A stretch of 64,000 nucleotides of DNA from RYN-133 sp036497285 (GCA_036497285.1 DASXJR010000104.1:44961-108960), one strand, 5' to 3'. Positions 17,199 to 27,295 are shown, counted from the first letter of the stretch. Numbers and translations: made by a program. Notes: a model not told the origin generated them from the letters alone.

Positions 17199-17932
17199 GA
17201 CGGCACCTCCTTGTAGCGGACGCCGGCGGGGTCGATCACTTCGCGCAGCAGTTTCAGCTCCTCGTCGGTGGGCTCGCGGGTGATCGTTGTGTCGCTGGGG
17301 TCGAGAGCGAATCCCGTCTGGTCCTGCACGTCGACCACGTCCACGCCGGGGTGCGTGCTCACCAGTCGCATCGAGCGGTCCGGGCCATCGAACGCGAGCA
17401 CGGCCAGGTTGGTGACGACGCGGTGCAGGTCGTGGAACCGGCTCGCCACGCCGACCGCCCGGTCGTAACCCACACCGGAGACGAAGTCGACCGCCTCGAC
17501 GAAGACGCGCCGCGAATGTCGAGGCACCCAGTAACTCGTGCGGTGGTTGATCGTGTTGCCGGGCGCGCCGCGTGCGCCGAACATCTGACGGATCGGATGG
17601 CCGTGCGGCCCGAGCGACGAGATGTTCTGGTTGCCGTACCGATCGAGTTGGTTGGCGCCCATGACCACGTGCCGTCGACCACTCGCGACGACGTCGAACA
17701 CCCGCCGGTAAGGAAGCCAGCCTTCGATCGCGCCGCGCTGTCCCAACCCGGGGGTGTCGGACAGCAAGTACGCCTCGCCGTCGGACATCAGAATGTCCGG
17801 TGCCGACGTCAGCCGGGCCAGCCGCGCGCCGATCGACGGCATCGTGCCCATCGGGCTGACGAGGATCTCGCCGTCGTCGGCGAACAGGTCCGCGCACGCG
17901 ACGGCGCACACCTCGGCTCGCGTCGCGGTCAC
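17195..17932 (-). CDS. ipdB: IpdB, CoA-transferase-family ring hydrolase beta subunit
   Basis: This 245-residue type-I CoA-transferase-fold subunit (ADLFADDGEILVSPMGTMPS, HVVMGANQLDRYGNQNISSL, STHPGVDVVDVQDQTGFALD) matches Rv3552 in length (250 aa) and context. With IpdA it forms COCHEA-CoA hydrolase, which opens the last sterol ring. The usual CoA-transferase catalytic Glu is not needed for this hydrolase. The GTG at 17932 overlaps the ipdA stop (GTGA); a longer upstream frame is rejected. Confidence 0.9.
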   Translation of the reverse strand: MTATRAEVCAVACADLFADDGEILVSPMGTMPSIGARLARLTSAPDILMSDGEAYLLSDTPGLGQRGAIEGWLPYRRVFDVVASGRRHVVMGANQLDRYGNQNISSLGPHGHPIRQMFGARGAPGNTINHRTSYWVPRHSRRVFVEAVDFVSGVGYDRAVGVASRFHDLHRVVTNLAVLAFDGPDRSMRLVSTHPGVDVVDVQDQTGFALDPSDTTITREPTDEELKLLREVIDPAGVRYKEVPS

Positions 17933-18774
17933 GCGTTCACGGCCCGTTGGTAGCTCGCTTCGTCGCCGGTGAGGTACTTCTCGACGAACGCCGTCCATTC
18001 ATGCGGATCGGAGGCCGCTGCCGCATATTTGCGCTGGAACGCCTCGTCGCGGCCGTAGTCGGGGACGCACGACGTGAAGTGCGCGCCGTGCGGTGTCTCG
18101 ACCACGCCGTCGACCATCATCCGGTTGAGCAGCAGGGCTTGGGGCGGGACGTCCGACACGAGCGCATCCGTGGACACGACCTGCTCGCATGTCACGAACC
18201 GTCGTATTGCCGCCAGGCAGAACAGGTCGTCGAAGTACGGATCGGGGCCGAGGTAGGCGGCGTTGCCGTAGGGGTCGGCCTGATTGAGGTGCACCAGCGC
18301 GACGTCGAGGGGCAGCGCCGGCATGGCGACCAAGTCCTCGCCGTCGTCGTAGGGGGACGTGACGGTGCGCAGCCCGGGATAGCGCTCGAGCACGTCCGAG
18401 CCGAGGCCGGCGCGCATCGGCAGGAACGGCACGCGCTGCGCCGCCGCACGCAGACCCGCGACCACCATGCCTTCGTCCAGCTCGCGAACCGCAAGGGCCG
18501 CCGACGTGCGCGACTGGGAGAACCACGGGTCGTAGGCGATCGAATCGAGCGACACGAATCCGAAGACGAGCTCGCGAACCTTGCCCGCGGCGCAGAGCAA
18601 CCCGACGTCCGGACCACCGAACGAGACGAGCGTCAGGTCGGTGACGTCCGAGCGGGCCAGTGCCCGCACGATGGCCATGGGTTTGCGCCGTGATCCCCAC
18701 CCGCCGATGCCGATCGTCATCCCGCTGCGGATCTCGCCGACGACAGCGTCGATCGACGTGCGCTTGTCTCTCAT
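17929..18774 (-). CDS. ipdA: IpdA, CoA-transferase-family ring hydrolase alpha subunit
   Basis: The 281-residue alpha subunit opens MRDKRTSIDAVVGEIRSGMT and has the family glycine-rich segment IGIGGWGSRRKPMAIVRAL. It continues VSFGGPDVGLLCAAGKVREL and VHLNQADPYGNAAYLGPDPY. It pairs with IpdB as in M. tuberculosis Rv3551-Rv3552 and acts in the cytosol on the CoA thioester left after rings A and B are removed. The start overlaps the echA20 stop (ATGA). The length is close to Rv3551 (292 aa). Confidence 0.92.
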   Translation of the reverse strand: MRDKRTSIDAVVGEIRSGMTIGIGGWGSRRKPMAIVRALARSDVTDLTLVSFGGPDVGLLCAAGKVRELVFGFVSLDSIAYDPWFSQSRTSAALAVRELDEGMVVAGLRAAAQRVPFLPMRAGLGSDVLERYPGLRTVTSPYDDGEDLVAMPALPLDVALVHLNQADPYGNAAYLGPDPYFDDLFCLAAIRRFVTCEQVVSTDALVSDVPPQALLLNRMMVDGVVETPHGAHFTSCVPDYGRDEAFQRKYAAAASDPHEWTAFVEKYLTGDEASYQRAVNA

Positions 18775-19517
18775 GCGCGCCGCTCGACGAAGGCGTCGCG
18801 ATGCTCGTCGGCCACGCCGGCGAGATTGAGCTCGAAGGTGAAACCCTGCTCATACCGATAGCTGCGGTGCACGTGCTGCAGGTCGATGCCGTTGATGGCT
18901 TCCTTGGCGCAGCGGATGACCCGGGTGTCCTTCGCCGCGATGGCGCCTGCCACTTCGAGTGCCGTGGCATCGAGTTGGTCGCGCGGAACGACGCGGTACA
19001 CCGAGCCGTGGTGGTGCAGGCTGGCTGCGTCGACGGTGCTGGAGGTGAAGTACATCGCGCGCATCAGGTGTGGCGGCACCAGTCGTGACAGGTGGGTTGC
19101 CGCGCCGAGCGCGCCGCGATCGACCTCGGGCAGCCCGAACGTCGCGTCGTCGCTGGCGACCACGATGTCGGCGTTGCCGATAATGCCGATGCCGCCGCCG
19201 AGGCAGAAGCCGTGCACCGCAGCGACCACCGGGACTGCGCAGTCGTAGACCGCGCCGAACGCTTCGTAGCAGCCGCGGTTCGCGCCGATCAGCGCGTCGA
19301 AACCATCGGTGCGTTGCATTTCTTTGATGTCGACACCGGCGCAGAACCCGCGTCCTTCGGCACGTAGTACGACGACGTGGGTGGCGTGATCGCGACCAGC
19401 TGACCGCAGGGCGTCGGCCAGCGCGAACCACCCCTGTACTGGCAAGGCGTTCACCGGCGGGTAATCGACCGTGACGACGGTGATGCCGTCGGCGTCGGTG
19501 GTCGAACTGATCCCCAC
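18771..19517 (-). CDS. echA20: EchA20, crotonase-family ring D hydrolase
   Basis: A 248-residue crotonase: VTVDYPPVNALPVQGWFALA, FCAGVDIKEMQRTDGFDALI (oxyanion loop), FCLGGGIGIIGNADIVVASD and the tail GFTFELNLAGVADEHRDAFV, closely like Rv3550. EchA20 hydrolyses the D-ring of the HIP-derived CoA ester. I place the start at GTG 19517 because the family begins just before ITVVTVDYPP and GGCGAGG precedes it; the longer open frame would run into the palindrome at 19541-19558. Confidence 0.92.
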   Translation of the reverse strand: MGISSTTDADGITVVTVDYPPVNALPVQGWFALADALRSAGRDHATHVVVLRAEGRGFCAGVDIKEMQRTDGFDALIGANRGCYEAFGAVYDCAVPVVAAVHGFCLGGGIGIIGNADIVVASDDATFGLPEVDRGALGAATHLSRLVPPHLMRAMYFTSSTVDAASLHHHGSVYRVVPRDQLDATALEVAGAIAAKDTRVIRCAKEAINGIDLQHVHRSYRYEQGFTFELNLAGVADEHRDAFVERRA

Positions 19518-19540
19518 GACGCCTCGCCTTCCGATGTTCA

Positions 19541-19558
19541 ACCAAGCAATTGCTTGGT
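19541..19558. promoter_or_regulatory. 18-bp perfect palindrome between echA20 and the SDR gene
   Basis: ACCAAGCAATTGCTTGGT is a perfect inverted repeat in the 52-base divergent gap. The mycobacterial KstR2 regulator of the ring C/D genes binds AnCAAGnnCTTGnT. Here the same CAAG/CTTG arms are present but six bases apart instead of two. It is therefore a likely operator of a KstR2-like TetR regulator with altered spacing. It would control both divergent transcripts. Confidence 0.6.
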
Positions 19559-19569
19559 AGGTTAGCACG

Positions 19570-20319
19570 GTGATGGATCTGGGTCTCGCCGGCGCGGTCG
19601 CGCTCGTGACCGGGGGAGGGAGCGGGGTCGGGCGCGGCATCACCGATGTGCTTCATGAGGCAGGCGCGCGCGTGGTCGTGTGCGGGCGCACGATGCCGTC
19701 CGATGAACTGTCGGCGGAGTTCCGTCAGTGCGACGTGCGCGATCCGGACCAGGTGAATGACCTCGTCCGATCCTTCGAGCGGCTGGACATCCTGGTCAAC
19801 AACGCAGGGGGAGCGCCGTACGCAGACACTGCGTCTGCGAGTCCCCGGTTCCACGCCAAGGTCGTGGAGCTCAATCTGCTCGCGCCGTTGACCGTCGCGC
19901 AGGCTGCGAACGCGGTCATGCAGCGGCAGGACAGCGGCGGCGCAATCGTCAACGTGAGCAGTGTGAGCGGGCACCGCGCGTCGCCGGGTACCGCAGCGTA
20001 CGCAGCGGCGAAGGCTGGGCTGGACAATCTCACCGCGACCCTCGCCGTCGAGTGGGCGCCGAAGGTGCGGGTGAATTCGGTCGTCGCCGGAATGGTGCGA
20101 ACCGAGCAGGCGCACGTGCACTACGGCGACGACGCCGGCATCGCGGCGGTGGCATCGACCGTCCCGTTGGGACGGCTCGCGGACCCGCAGGAGATCGGCG
20201 CCTGCGTGGCTTTCCTCGCCTCACCGCTCGCGTCGTACGTCAGCGGTGCCGGCCTGCTGGTGCACGGTGGCGGGGAGCGTCCGGCATTCCTGTCAGCGGC
20301 AGAAGCAAAGGCGACCTGA
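19570..20319 (+). CDS. SDR oxidoreductase (Rv3549c-like)
   Basis: A 249-residue short-chain dehydrogenase: VALVTGGGSGVGRGI (NAD(P) site), ILVNNAGG, catalytic Ser near NVSSVSG, and YAAAK as the Tyr/Lys pair. Divergent position opposite echA20 is the same as Rv3549c opposite Rv3550 in M. tuberculosis, where it belongs to the ring C/D regulon. The GTG at 19570 and the ATG at 19573 are both possible starts; the gap to the palindrome suggests a leaderless transcript. It overlaps the next gene (TGATG). Confidence 0.85.
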   Translation: MMDLGLAGAVALVTGGGSGVGRGITDVLHEAGARVVVCGRTMPSDELSAEFRQCDVRDPDQVNDLVRSFERLDILVNNAGGAPYADTASASPRFHAKVVELNLLAPLTVAQAANAVMQRQDSGGAIVNVSSVSGHRASPGTAAYAAAKAGLDNLTATLAVEWAPKVRVNSVVAGMVRTEQAHVHYGDDAGIAAVASTVPLGRLADPQEIGACVAFLASPLASYVSGAGLLVHGGGERPAFLSAAEAKAT

Positions 20320-21221
20320 TGGGTTTGTGCGACGGTCGGGTCGTGATCGTCACGGGCGCCGGGCGCGGCATCGGGCGCGCGCATGCCCTGGCGTTCGCGG
20401 CGGAGGGAGCATCCGTCGTCGTCAACGACCTGGGTGTCGGGCTGGACGGGTCCGGCGGCGCTTCCGGGCCTGCCGCCTATGTCGTGGACGAGATCGCTTC
20501 GACCGGCGGAAAGGCGGTCGCCAACGGTGACGACGTCGCCACCTGGGACGGCGCGCACCGCCTGGTGCAGACCGCGATCGAACACTTCGGCCGGTTGGAC
20601 GTGCTGGTGAACAACGCCGGCTTCCTCCGCGACCGAATGCTCGTCAATCTCGGCGAGGACGAGTGGGACGCGGTGATCCGCGTGCACCTGAAAGGGCATT
20701 TCGCGACGATGCGGCACGCGATCGAGTACTGGCGCGCCGAGTCGAAGGCGGGGCGGCAACGGGATGCTCGCGTGATCAACACGAGCTCCGGTGCAGGGCT
20801 ACTGGGCAGTGTCGCGCAGGGTAATTACGCGGCGGCGAAGGCCGGCATCGTCGGTCTGACGCTCGTCGCTGCGGCGGAGTGGAAGCGGTACGGCGTACGG
20901 GTGAACGCGATCGCTCCTGCAGCGCGGACCCGGATGACCGAGGCGGCGTTCGCTTCGACCATGGCCGCGCCCGACTCCGGTTTCGACGCGATGGCGCCGG
21001 ACAACGTGTCGCCGCTGGTGGTGTGGCTGGGGAGCGGCGAATCGGGGCACGTGACGGGTCGGGTGTTCGAGATCGAGGGCGGGTCGGTGTCGGTCGCGGA
21101 CGGGTGGCAGCACGGTCCGTCCCGGGACAAGGGCGCGCGCTGGGAGCCGTCGGAGCTCGGCCCGATCATTGACGACTTGCTGGCCGAGGCCGCTTCGCCG
21201 GCTCCGGTGTATGGCTCCTGA
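20319..21221 (+). CDS. SDR oxidoreductase (Rv3548c-like)
   Basis: A 300-residue SDR of the long MFE-2-type group: MGLCDGRVVIVTGAGRGIGR, VVVNDLGVGLDGSGG, VLVNNAGFLRDRMLVNLGED, INTSSGAG and NYAAAKAG. This set is shared with hydroxyacyl-CoA dehydrogenases of sterol degradation. It forms a pair with the preceding SDR exactly as Rv3549c-Rv3548c. The likely role is oxidation of a hydroxyacyl-CoA intermediate of ring or side-chain breakdown. The start overlaps the previous stop by one base. Confidence 0.88.
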   Translation: MGLCDGRVVIVTGAGRGIGRAHALAFAAEGASVVVNDLGVGLDGSGGASGPAAYVVDEIASTGGKAVANGDDVATWDGAHRLVQTAIEHFGRLDVLVNNAGFLRDRMLVNLGEDEWDAVIRVHLKGHFATMRHAIEYWRAESKAGRQRDARVINTSSGAGLLGSVAQGNYAAAKAGIVGLTLVAAAEWKRYGVRVNAIAPAARTRMTEAAFASTMAAPDSGFDAMAPDNVSPLVVWLGSGESGHVTGRVFEIEGGSVSVADGWQHGPSRDKGARWEPSELGPIIDDLLAEAASPAPVYGS

Positions 21222-21286
21222 TCGTTACAGCGGATCGGAGATCGCGAGTTGCGGACCGGTGAATTGCAGCCCGCGTGAGTGCGTTG

Positions 21287-21721
21287 TCAGGCTTCGACGC
21301 GCTTCTTGAGTTCGCGCAGCGAGTTCTTCAGCGACTGTTCGCGGATGAGCCTCTTCATCGGTCCGGGCACGAAGAAGCCGACCTCGGCGACGATGTCGAC
21401 GGTGACCTCGGTCGTCCCGTCGTCGGTGGCCACGAAGCGGTACTCGCCGGTGTTCTCCTTCAGGTCGCCGCTTTCTTGCACCCACCCGAGTCCGTTGGGC
21501 AGGTCGTAGTGGTACTTGACGATGTACTCGACCTTGCGCACCTTGGCATCGACCTTCATGCGCACGCGCGAACCACGTCCGTCGGCATCACGGTCGAGCA
21601 CCTCGCACTCGAGCACCATCGCCTGCCACGACGGGAACGACTCGAAGTCGGTGAGCGCGTCGATGACCTTGTCCGGTGGCGCCTGGATGACATTTGTCAG
21701 GCCGGCAGTGCCGTCGCCCAT
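21287..21721 (-). CDS. SRPBCC-family protein
   Basis: A 144-residue START/SRPBCC-fold lipid-binding-type protein: VIQAPPDKVIDALTDFESFP, SWQAMVLECEVLDRD, YHYDLPNGLGWVQESGDLKE and the C-terminal helix PMKRLIREQSLKNSLRELKK. It lies 3 bases after the fadA5 stop and is probably cotranscribed with it from the KstR-controlled promoter. It could bind a sterol or CoA intermediate, but this is inference from fold and neighbours only. Confidence 0.85.
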   Translation of the reverse strand: MGDGTAGLTNVIQAPPDKVIDALTDFESFPSWQAMVLECEVLDRDADGRGSRVRMKVDAKVRKVEYIVKYHYDLPNGLGWVQESGDLKENTGEYRFVATDDGTTEVTVDIVAEVGFFVPGPMKRLIREQSLKNSLRELKKRVEA

Positions 21722-21724
21722 GGC

Positions 21725-22885
21725 TCAGATCCTCTCGATGATGGTGCCGGTCGACAGTGCGCCGCCGGCGCACATCGTGATCAGAGCGGTCGACGCGTCG
21801 CGCCGCTCGAGTTCGTGCAGCGCGGTGGTGATCAGCCGCGCGCCGGTGCTACCGACCGGGTGGCCGAGCGCGATCGCGCCGCCGTTGACGTTCAGTTTGT
21901 CAGAGTCCGCGCCGTAGACCTGCAGCCACGACAGCGGTACCGACGCGAACGCCTCGTTCACTTCGAACAGATCGATGTCGCCGACGGCCATCCGGCTGCG
22001 CTCGAGCAGTCGCGCCGTTGCCTGCACCGGCCCGTCCAGGTGGTAGTACGGCTCCGAGCCCACAAGGCATTGCGTGACGATCCGGGCGCGCGGACGTAGA
22101 CCGAGCGAGCGCGCGCGATCCAGATCCATCAGCATGACCGCGGCCGCGCCGTCGGAGATCTGTGACGACGTTCCGGCGGTGTGCACGCCTTCGTCCAGGA
22201 CTGGCTTGAGCTTGGCCAGTGCCTCGACCGTGGTTTCGCGCAGGCCCTGGTCTCGGCTGACCGAACACAGTTCGCCGGTGGACGTCCCGTCCTCGCCCAG
22301 CACCGGCGCCTTGACGGGCACCACCTGCGAGTCGAAACGGCCTTCGTCCCACGCGGTACGGGCGTTGTGCTGCGACCGAACGCCGAACGCGTCGACCTCG
22401 TCGCGGTGCAGCCCACGTCGAATCGCGATCCGCTCCGCGGCCAGGTACTGGTTGGGCAGGTCGATGTCCCAGTCGTCCGGCTTCGGCTTGCCGGCCTGTC
22501 CGATGTTCGCGCCGAGCGGCACCCGCGACATCGCCTCCACGCCGCACGCGATCCCGACGTCGATCGCGCCGGACGCGATCAGGCCCGCGAGCAGATGGTT
22601 CGCCTGCTGGGCGGAACCGCACTGACAGTCGACGGTCTGCGCCCCGGTCTGCCAGGGCAGTCCCGCACTGAGCCAAGCAGTTCGGGTGACGTTGTTCGAC
22701 TGCTCGCCGGCCTGGGTGACGCAGCCGCCGATGACCTGTTCCACGAGGACGGGGTCAATACCGGCACGCTCGACCAGGGCCCGCTGCGCCGCCGCGAGCA
22801 CCTCGGTGGCATGCAGTCCGGCCAGCCAGCCGTTCCGCTTGCCGATCGGCGTGCGGACGGCCTCGACGATCACCGGTGTGCCCAC
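21725..22885 (-). CDS. fadA5: FadA5, steroid side-chain thiolase
   Basis: This 386-residue thiolase is very close to M. tuberculosis FadA5 (Rv3546, 391 aa): it keeps PVIVEAVRTPIGKRNGWLAG, GGCVTQAGEQSNNVTRTAWL and QISDGAAAVML. Nucleophile Cys89 (DCQCGSAQQANH), His342 (ALGHPVGSTG) and Cys372 (MCAGGALSTG) are all present. FadA5 cleaves the CoA-activated sterol side chain in the cytosol. It is divergent from cyp125 across a gap with two KstR boxes, as in M. tuberculosis. Confidence 0.95.
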   Translation of the reverse strand: MGTPVIVEAVRTPIGKRNGWLAGLHATEVLAAAQRALVERAGIDPVLVEQVIGGCVTQAGEQSNNVTRTAWLSAGLPWQTGAQTVDCQCGSAQQANHLLAGLIASGAIDVGIACGVEAMSRVPLGANIGQAGKPKPDDWDIDLPNQYLAAERIAIRRGLHRDEVDAFGVRSQHNARTAWDEGRFDSQVVPVKAPVLGEDGTSTGELCSVSRDQGLRETTVEALAKLKPVLDEGVHTAGTSSQISDGAAAVMLMDLDRARSLGLRPRARIVTQCLVGSEPYYHLDGPVQATARLLERSRMAVGDIDLFEVNEAFASVPLSWLQVYGADSDKLNVNGGAIALGHPVGSTGARLITTALHELERRDASTALITMCAGGALSTGTIIERI

Positions 22886-22895
22886 CGGCTCAAAC

Positions 22896-22909
22896 TAGAA
22901 CACGTTCTC
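22896..22909. promoter_or_regulatory. KstR-like box, fadA5 side
   Basis: TAGAACACGTTCTC matches the KstR consensus TnnAACnnGTTnnA except for the last base. It lies 11 bases upstream of the fadA5 start, a position expected for repression. Confidence 0.7.
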
Positions 22910-22973
22910 GTTAGCTGCAACCGCGCCGAGGGTCCGACTTCCGATAGCGCACGCGAGTATGCTTCAATTCGGC

Positions 22974-22987
22974 TAGAACGTGTTTCA
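22974..22987. promoter_or_regulatory. KstR-like box, cyp125 side
   Basis: TAGAACGTGTTTCA is a full match to TnnAACnnGTTnnA. It lies 21 bases upstream of the cyp125 GTG. Together with the box at 22896 it gives each divergent gene its own site. Confidence 0.75.
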
Positions 22988-23007
22988 GTTAGCTCAGGAG
23001 GCTCCGC

Positions 23008-24249
23008 GTGGCAGTCCCGCAGCTCCCGGACGACTTCGACGTCAACGATCCCGACCGCATCCAGCATGCGCTCCCGCGCGCCGAGTGGGACGAGCTGCGC
23101 CGCAGCGCCCCGGTGTGGTGGCAGCCGCAGCCGAGGGGGCGCGACGGTTTCGCCGACGACGGGCACTGGGTGCTCACGAGGCATGCCGACGTCAAGGAGG
23201 TCTCGCGTCGCGCGGACGTGTTCTCGAACTGGGAGAACACCGCGATCGTCCGGTTCCACCCGGAAACGCCGCGCGAGGACATCGAGATGCAGCGAATCAT
23301 CCTGCTGAACATGGACGCGCCGCAGCACACCCGAATGCGTTCGATCGTGTCGCGCGGCTTCACGCCGCGGGCCGTGAACAGCCTCCGCGAGGCGCTGTCC
23401 GCCCGGGCGCAGAACATCGTCCAACAGGCGATCGCCACGGACGGCGGCGACTTCGTCACCGACGTGGCGTGCGAGCTGCCGCTGCAGGCGATCGCGGAAC
23501 TGCTCGGGGTGCCACAGGAAGACCGGCTCAAGCTGTTCCACTGGTCGAACAGCATGATCAGCTACGACGACAGCGAGGACAAGGAAGCTACCCAGGGCGC
23601 CATGGTCGAGATGATCTCGTACTTCATGGAGCTTGCCGAGGATCGCAAGGCAAGCCCTGCCAACGACATCGTCACCAAGCTCGTCACCGCCGACATCGAC
23701 GGGCAGGAGCTCACCTCCGACGAGTTCGCGTTCTTCACGCTCGTCCTCTCGGTCGCCGGCAACGAGACGACCCGCAATGCGATCACGCACGGCATGGTCG
23801 CCTTCCTCGAGCACCCCGAGCAGTGGGAGCTGTTCAAGCGCGACCGTCCCGAGTCCGCCGCGGACGAAATCGTGCGTTGGTCGACGCCGGTGGTGGTGTT
23901 CCAACGCACCGCCAAGGAGGACGTGGAACTCGGCGGGCAGCTCATCAAGAAGGGCGACCGCGTCGGCATGTACTACGCCGCGGCGAACTTCGACCCAGAG
24001 GTGTTCGAGGAGCCCTACTCGTTCGACATCACCCGCGACCCCAACCCGCACCTGGGGTTCGGCGGCACCGGACCGCACTATTGCATCGGTGCCAACCTGG
24101 CACGGATGGAGATCAACCTGATCTTCAATGCCATCGCCGACCACCTGCCGGACATCTCGATGCTCGGTGATCCGCAACGGCTGCGCTCTGGCTGGTTGAA
24201 CGGCATCAAGGCGCTGCCGGTGCAGTACAAGTGTCCGGTACCGCACTGA
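23008..24249 (+). CDS. cyp125: CYP125 steroid C26-monooxygenase
   Basis: This 413-residue cytochrome P450 of the CYP125 type has the I-helix oxygen motif AGNETTRN, the ExxR as EIVRWSTPVVVFQRT, and the heme-ligand loop FGGTGPHYCIGANLAR with Cys359. It begins side-chain degradation by oxidising C26 of cholest-4-en-3-one to alcohol, aldehyde and acid. The GTG at 23008 has AGGAGG upstream (ctcaggaggctccgc). It is about 20 residues shorter at the N-terminus than Rv3545c (433 aa). Control by KstR is likely from the adjacent box. Confidence 0.95.
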   Translation: MAVPQLPDDFDVNDPDRIQHALPRAEWDELRRSAPVWWQPQPRGRDGFADDGHWVLTRHADVKEVSRRADVFSNWENTAIVRFHPETPREDIEMQRIILLNMDAPQHTRMRSIVSRGFTPRAVNSLREALSARAQNIVQQAIATDGGDFVTDVACELPLQAIAELLGVPQEDRLKLFHWSNSMISYDDSEDKEATQGAMVEMISYFMELAEDRKASPANDIVTKLVTADIDGQELTSDEFAFFTLVLSVAGNETTRNAITHGMVAFLEHPEQWELFKRDRPESAADEIVRWSTPVVVFQRTAKEDVELGGQLIKKGDRVGMYYAAANFDPEVFEEPYSFDITRDPNPHLGFGGTGPHYCIGANLARMEINLIFNAIADHLPDISMLGDPQRLRSGWLNGIKALPVQYKCPVPH

Positions 24250-24336
24250 TGCGCGTATCCACAGGCGCTTTCGCGCGCTGTCCACAGCTCGGCCGGATCC
24301 CGCCCGCCGATCGCCGCGCCGAGCCAGGCTGGGCGC

Positions 24337-24882
24337 ATGAAGCGAGTACTCCCTGCCGTTCTTGCCGTTCTGCTCGTCGCTGGGCCAGCCGCAGCCGCGG
24401 CCGCGTCGCCCGCGGCAGTCGTTGACCACGTCGCCTTCGGCTATCTACCGCCGGGCCTCGGCACGTCGACCGACTTCGCGTACGACTTCGAGCGGGTCGA
24501 CTTCGTCGCGCGCGTCTGGGAGTCGAGGATTCCCGAGGGTTGGCGCGTCGACCTCGACCTCGTCGTAATGCGCGGTGCCCGGCTGTCGTCGCCTCGTGCC
24601 CTGCACAACTGGTTCATCCGCTATGACGTGCGCGATCCCGAACCGGTGTATCGCCGGGTGCGCGTGCACGGTCACCGAGGCTGGCTGGCCGACGACGAGG
24701 TGTTCTGGCTGATCTGCCCCGGTCTCGCTGTGTCGGCGACGGTCGACGGCGCGAGGTGGGCTCGGCACGACGTGCGGCGCATCGCCCAGAAGGCTGCGAC
24801 TGAACGAGCTGTGGCTAGGCGTCCGGGGGTTGCGCGGAGGCGAGCGTGCGGTCCCACTCCCAGATCGCCCGCAGCGACGTGA
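24337..24882 (+). CDS. Secreted protein of unknown function
   Basis: A 181-residue protein with a clear signal peptide (MKRVLPAVLAVLLVAGPAAA, then AAASPAA) and a conserved-looking domain: VDHVAFGYLPPGLGTSTDFA, FVARVWESRIPEGWRVDLDL, VMRGARLSSPRALHNWF, WLADDEVFWLICPGLAVSAT. I know similar actinobacterial proteins only as hypotheticals. The last 20 codons are Arg/Pro-rich and overlap the convergent SnoaL-like gene by 68 bases, so the native C-terminus may be frameshifted. Confidence 0.6.
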   Translation: MKRVLPAVLAVLLVAGPAAAAAASPAAVVDHVAFGYLPPGLGTSTDFAYDFERVDFVARVWESRIPEGWRVDLDLVVMRGARLSSPRALHNWFIRYDVRDPEPVYRRVRVHGHRGWLADDEVFWLICPGLAVSATVDGARWARHDVRRIAQKAATERAVARRPGVARRRACGPTPRSPAAT

Positions 24883-25264
24883 TCTTTCCGGCGTCGTCGA
24901 CGCGGTAGATCACCACACAATCGGTGTGCGCGGTGTAGCCGTTCCCGAGCGTGGTGTGGAACGTGGCCACGTTCGCGCACTCGTTACCCGCGGCGAACGA
25001 GTCGTGGATCTCGAAGACGAACCGTTCCACCGGTGCGATCGTGAGATCCCAGAACCTCGACCGGCCGTCGATCCCGTGATGCCCCTTGCCGTCCGGATCG
25101 AACGCCGACGGGCCGACCGGGTCTTCGATCCAGCCGTCCTCGGCGAACAGCGAGAGCCAGCTCTGCTTGTCTTTGCGGCTGACCGCGTCGTAGCTCGCCA
25201 GCGACGCGTCCCGCGCGGGATGCGACTGCCTGGACGGCGCGTTCCACTCGATCGTCGATGTCAC
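24815..25264 (-). CDS. SnoaL/ketosteroid-isomerase-like protein
   Basis: A 149-residue NTF2-fold protein: ARDASLASYDAVSRKDKQSW, LSLFAEDGWIEDPVGPSAFD, WDLTIAPVERFVFEIHDSFA, and CVVIYRVDDAGKITSLRAIW. These are strands and pocket residues typical of ketosteroid-isomerase-like enzymes. The GTG at 25264 overlaps the stop of the LLM gene (GTGA). Its place at the end of the DUF35-ltp operon suggests a sterol-derived ligand. The substrate and reaction remain uncertain. Confidence 0.85.
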   Translation of the reverse strand: MTSTIEWNAPSRQSHPARDASLASYDAVSRKDKQSWLSLFAEDGWIEDPVGPSAFDPDGKGHHGIDGRSRFWDLTIAPVERFVFEIHDSFAAGNECANVATFHTTLGNGYTAHTDCVVIYRVDDAGKITSLRAIWEWDRTLASAQPPDA

Positions 25265-26144
25265 ACGTCCACCACTCTCGTCATGATCTCGTCGGCGAAG
25301 CGACGCACGCCGTCCCGCTTGGTGTCGATGTCCGCGTCGAAGCCGGCGCCGTAGAACAGCCACGGCACGACGATGATGTCGGTGACGCCGGCGTCGAACT
25401 GTTCCTGGTAGCCGTCCACCCCGAATCGGTCGATGCACACAGCCTGGATCTCGAACGGGTCGTTCTCGCGACCGGCTTCGGCCAGCAGTTCGTCCAACCG
25501 CTTCTTGGTCGCGACGAGATCCTCGAACTTGATCATCGCCGACGTCCAGCCGTCGCCGATGCGCACCGCTCGCCGTAGCGCGACGTCGGTGTGTCCGCCC
25601 ACGTAGAACGGCATCCGTTCGGTTGGTGCCGGGCTCATCTGCAGCTTGTCGAAGTCGTAGAACTCACCGTGGTGCTCGGCCATGCCACCGGCGAGGACGA
25701 GCTGGATGACGTCGATCATCTCGTCGACCCGCTTGCCGCGTCGCGCGTACTGCTCGCCGCACCAACGGAACTCCTCGGGCGACCAGCCGATGCCCACGCC
25801 GAACCCGAACCGGTTCTGCGTGAGCGCGGCGACGGTGAGCAGCTGCCGGGCCAACAACAGGGGATTGCGCGAGCCGAGCTTGAGCACCTGCGTGTACGAC
25901 CGGATCGTCGTCGTAGCCGCACCGATCGCCCCGGCCGCGATCAGCGGGTCGGGCCACGGGGTGTCCTGGTCCCACATCCGGCTGCCGTCGGACGTGTACG
26001 GGTAGTCGGCCGACACGGTCTCGGAGTAGAACAGCGAGTCCGGCAAGGCGATCGAGGTGAACCCGCACTCTTCGGCGGTCTGCGCCAGCGGGACGATGTG
26101 CTCGAGCGGGCTCATCGCCACCGCCAGCGAGAACTGCCGCCTGC

Positions 26145-26148
<4 letters not shown>
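25261..26148 (-). CDS. LLM-class (F420-dependent type) oxidoreductase
   Basis: A 295-residue luciferase-like TIM barrel: ECGFTSIALPDSLFYSETVS, AAGAIGAATTTIRSYTQVLK, RFGFGVGIGWSPEEFRWCGE and MPFYVGGHTDVALRRAVRIG. The gene lies beside ltp3/ltp4/DUF35 as Rv3520c does in M. tuberculosis. Family members use F420 or FMN; the pattern favours F420 but cofactor use cannot be proved by eye. The start overlaps the ltp3 stop (ATGA). Confidence 0.85.

Positions 26149-27295
<1,147 letters not shown>

Noticed and set aside
21725..22885. Possible identity of the thiolase as FadA6 of the ring C/D pathway
   Set aside because: Long stretches match FadA5, and the divergent partner is cyp125 as for FadA5 in M. 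tuberculosis.
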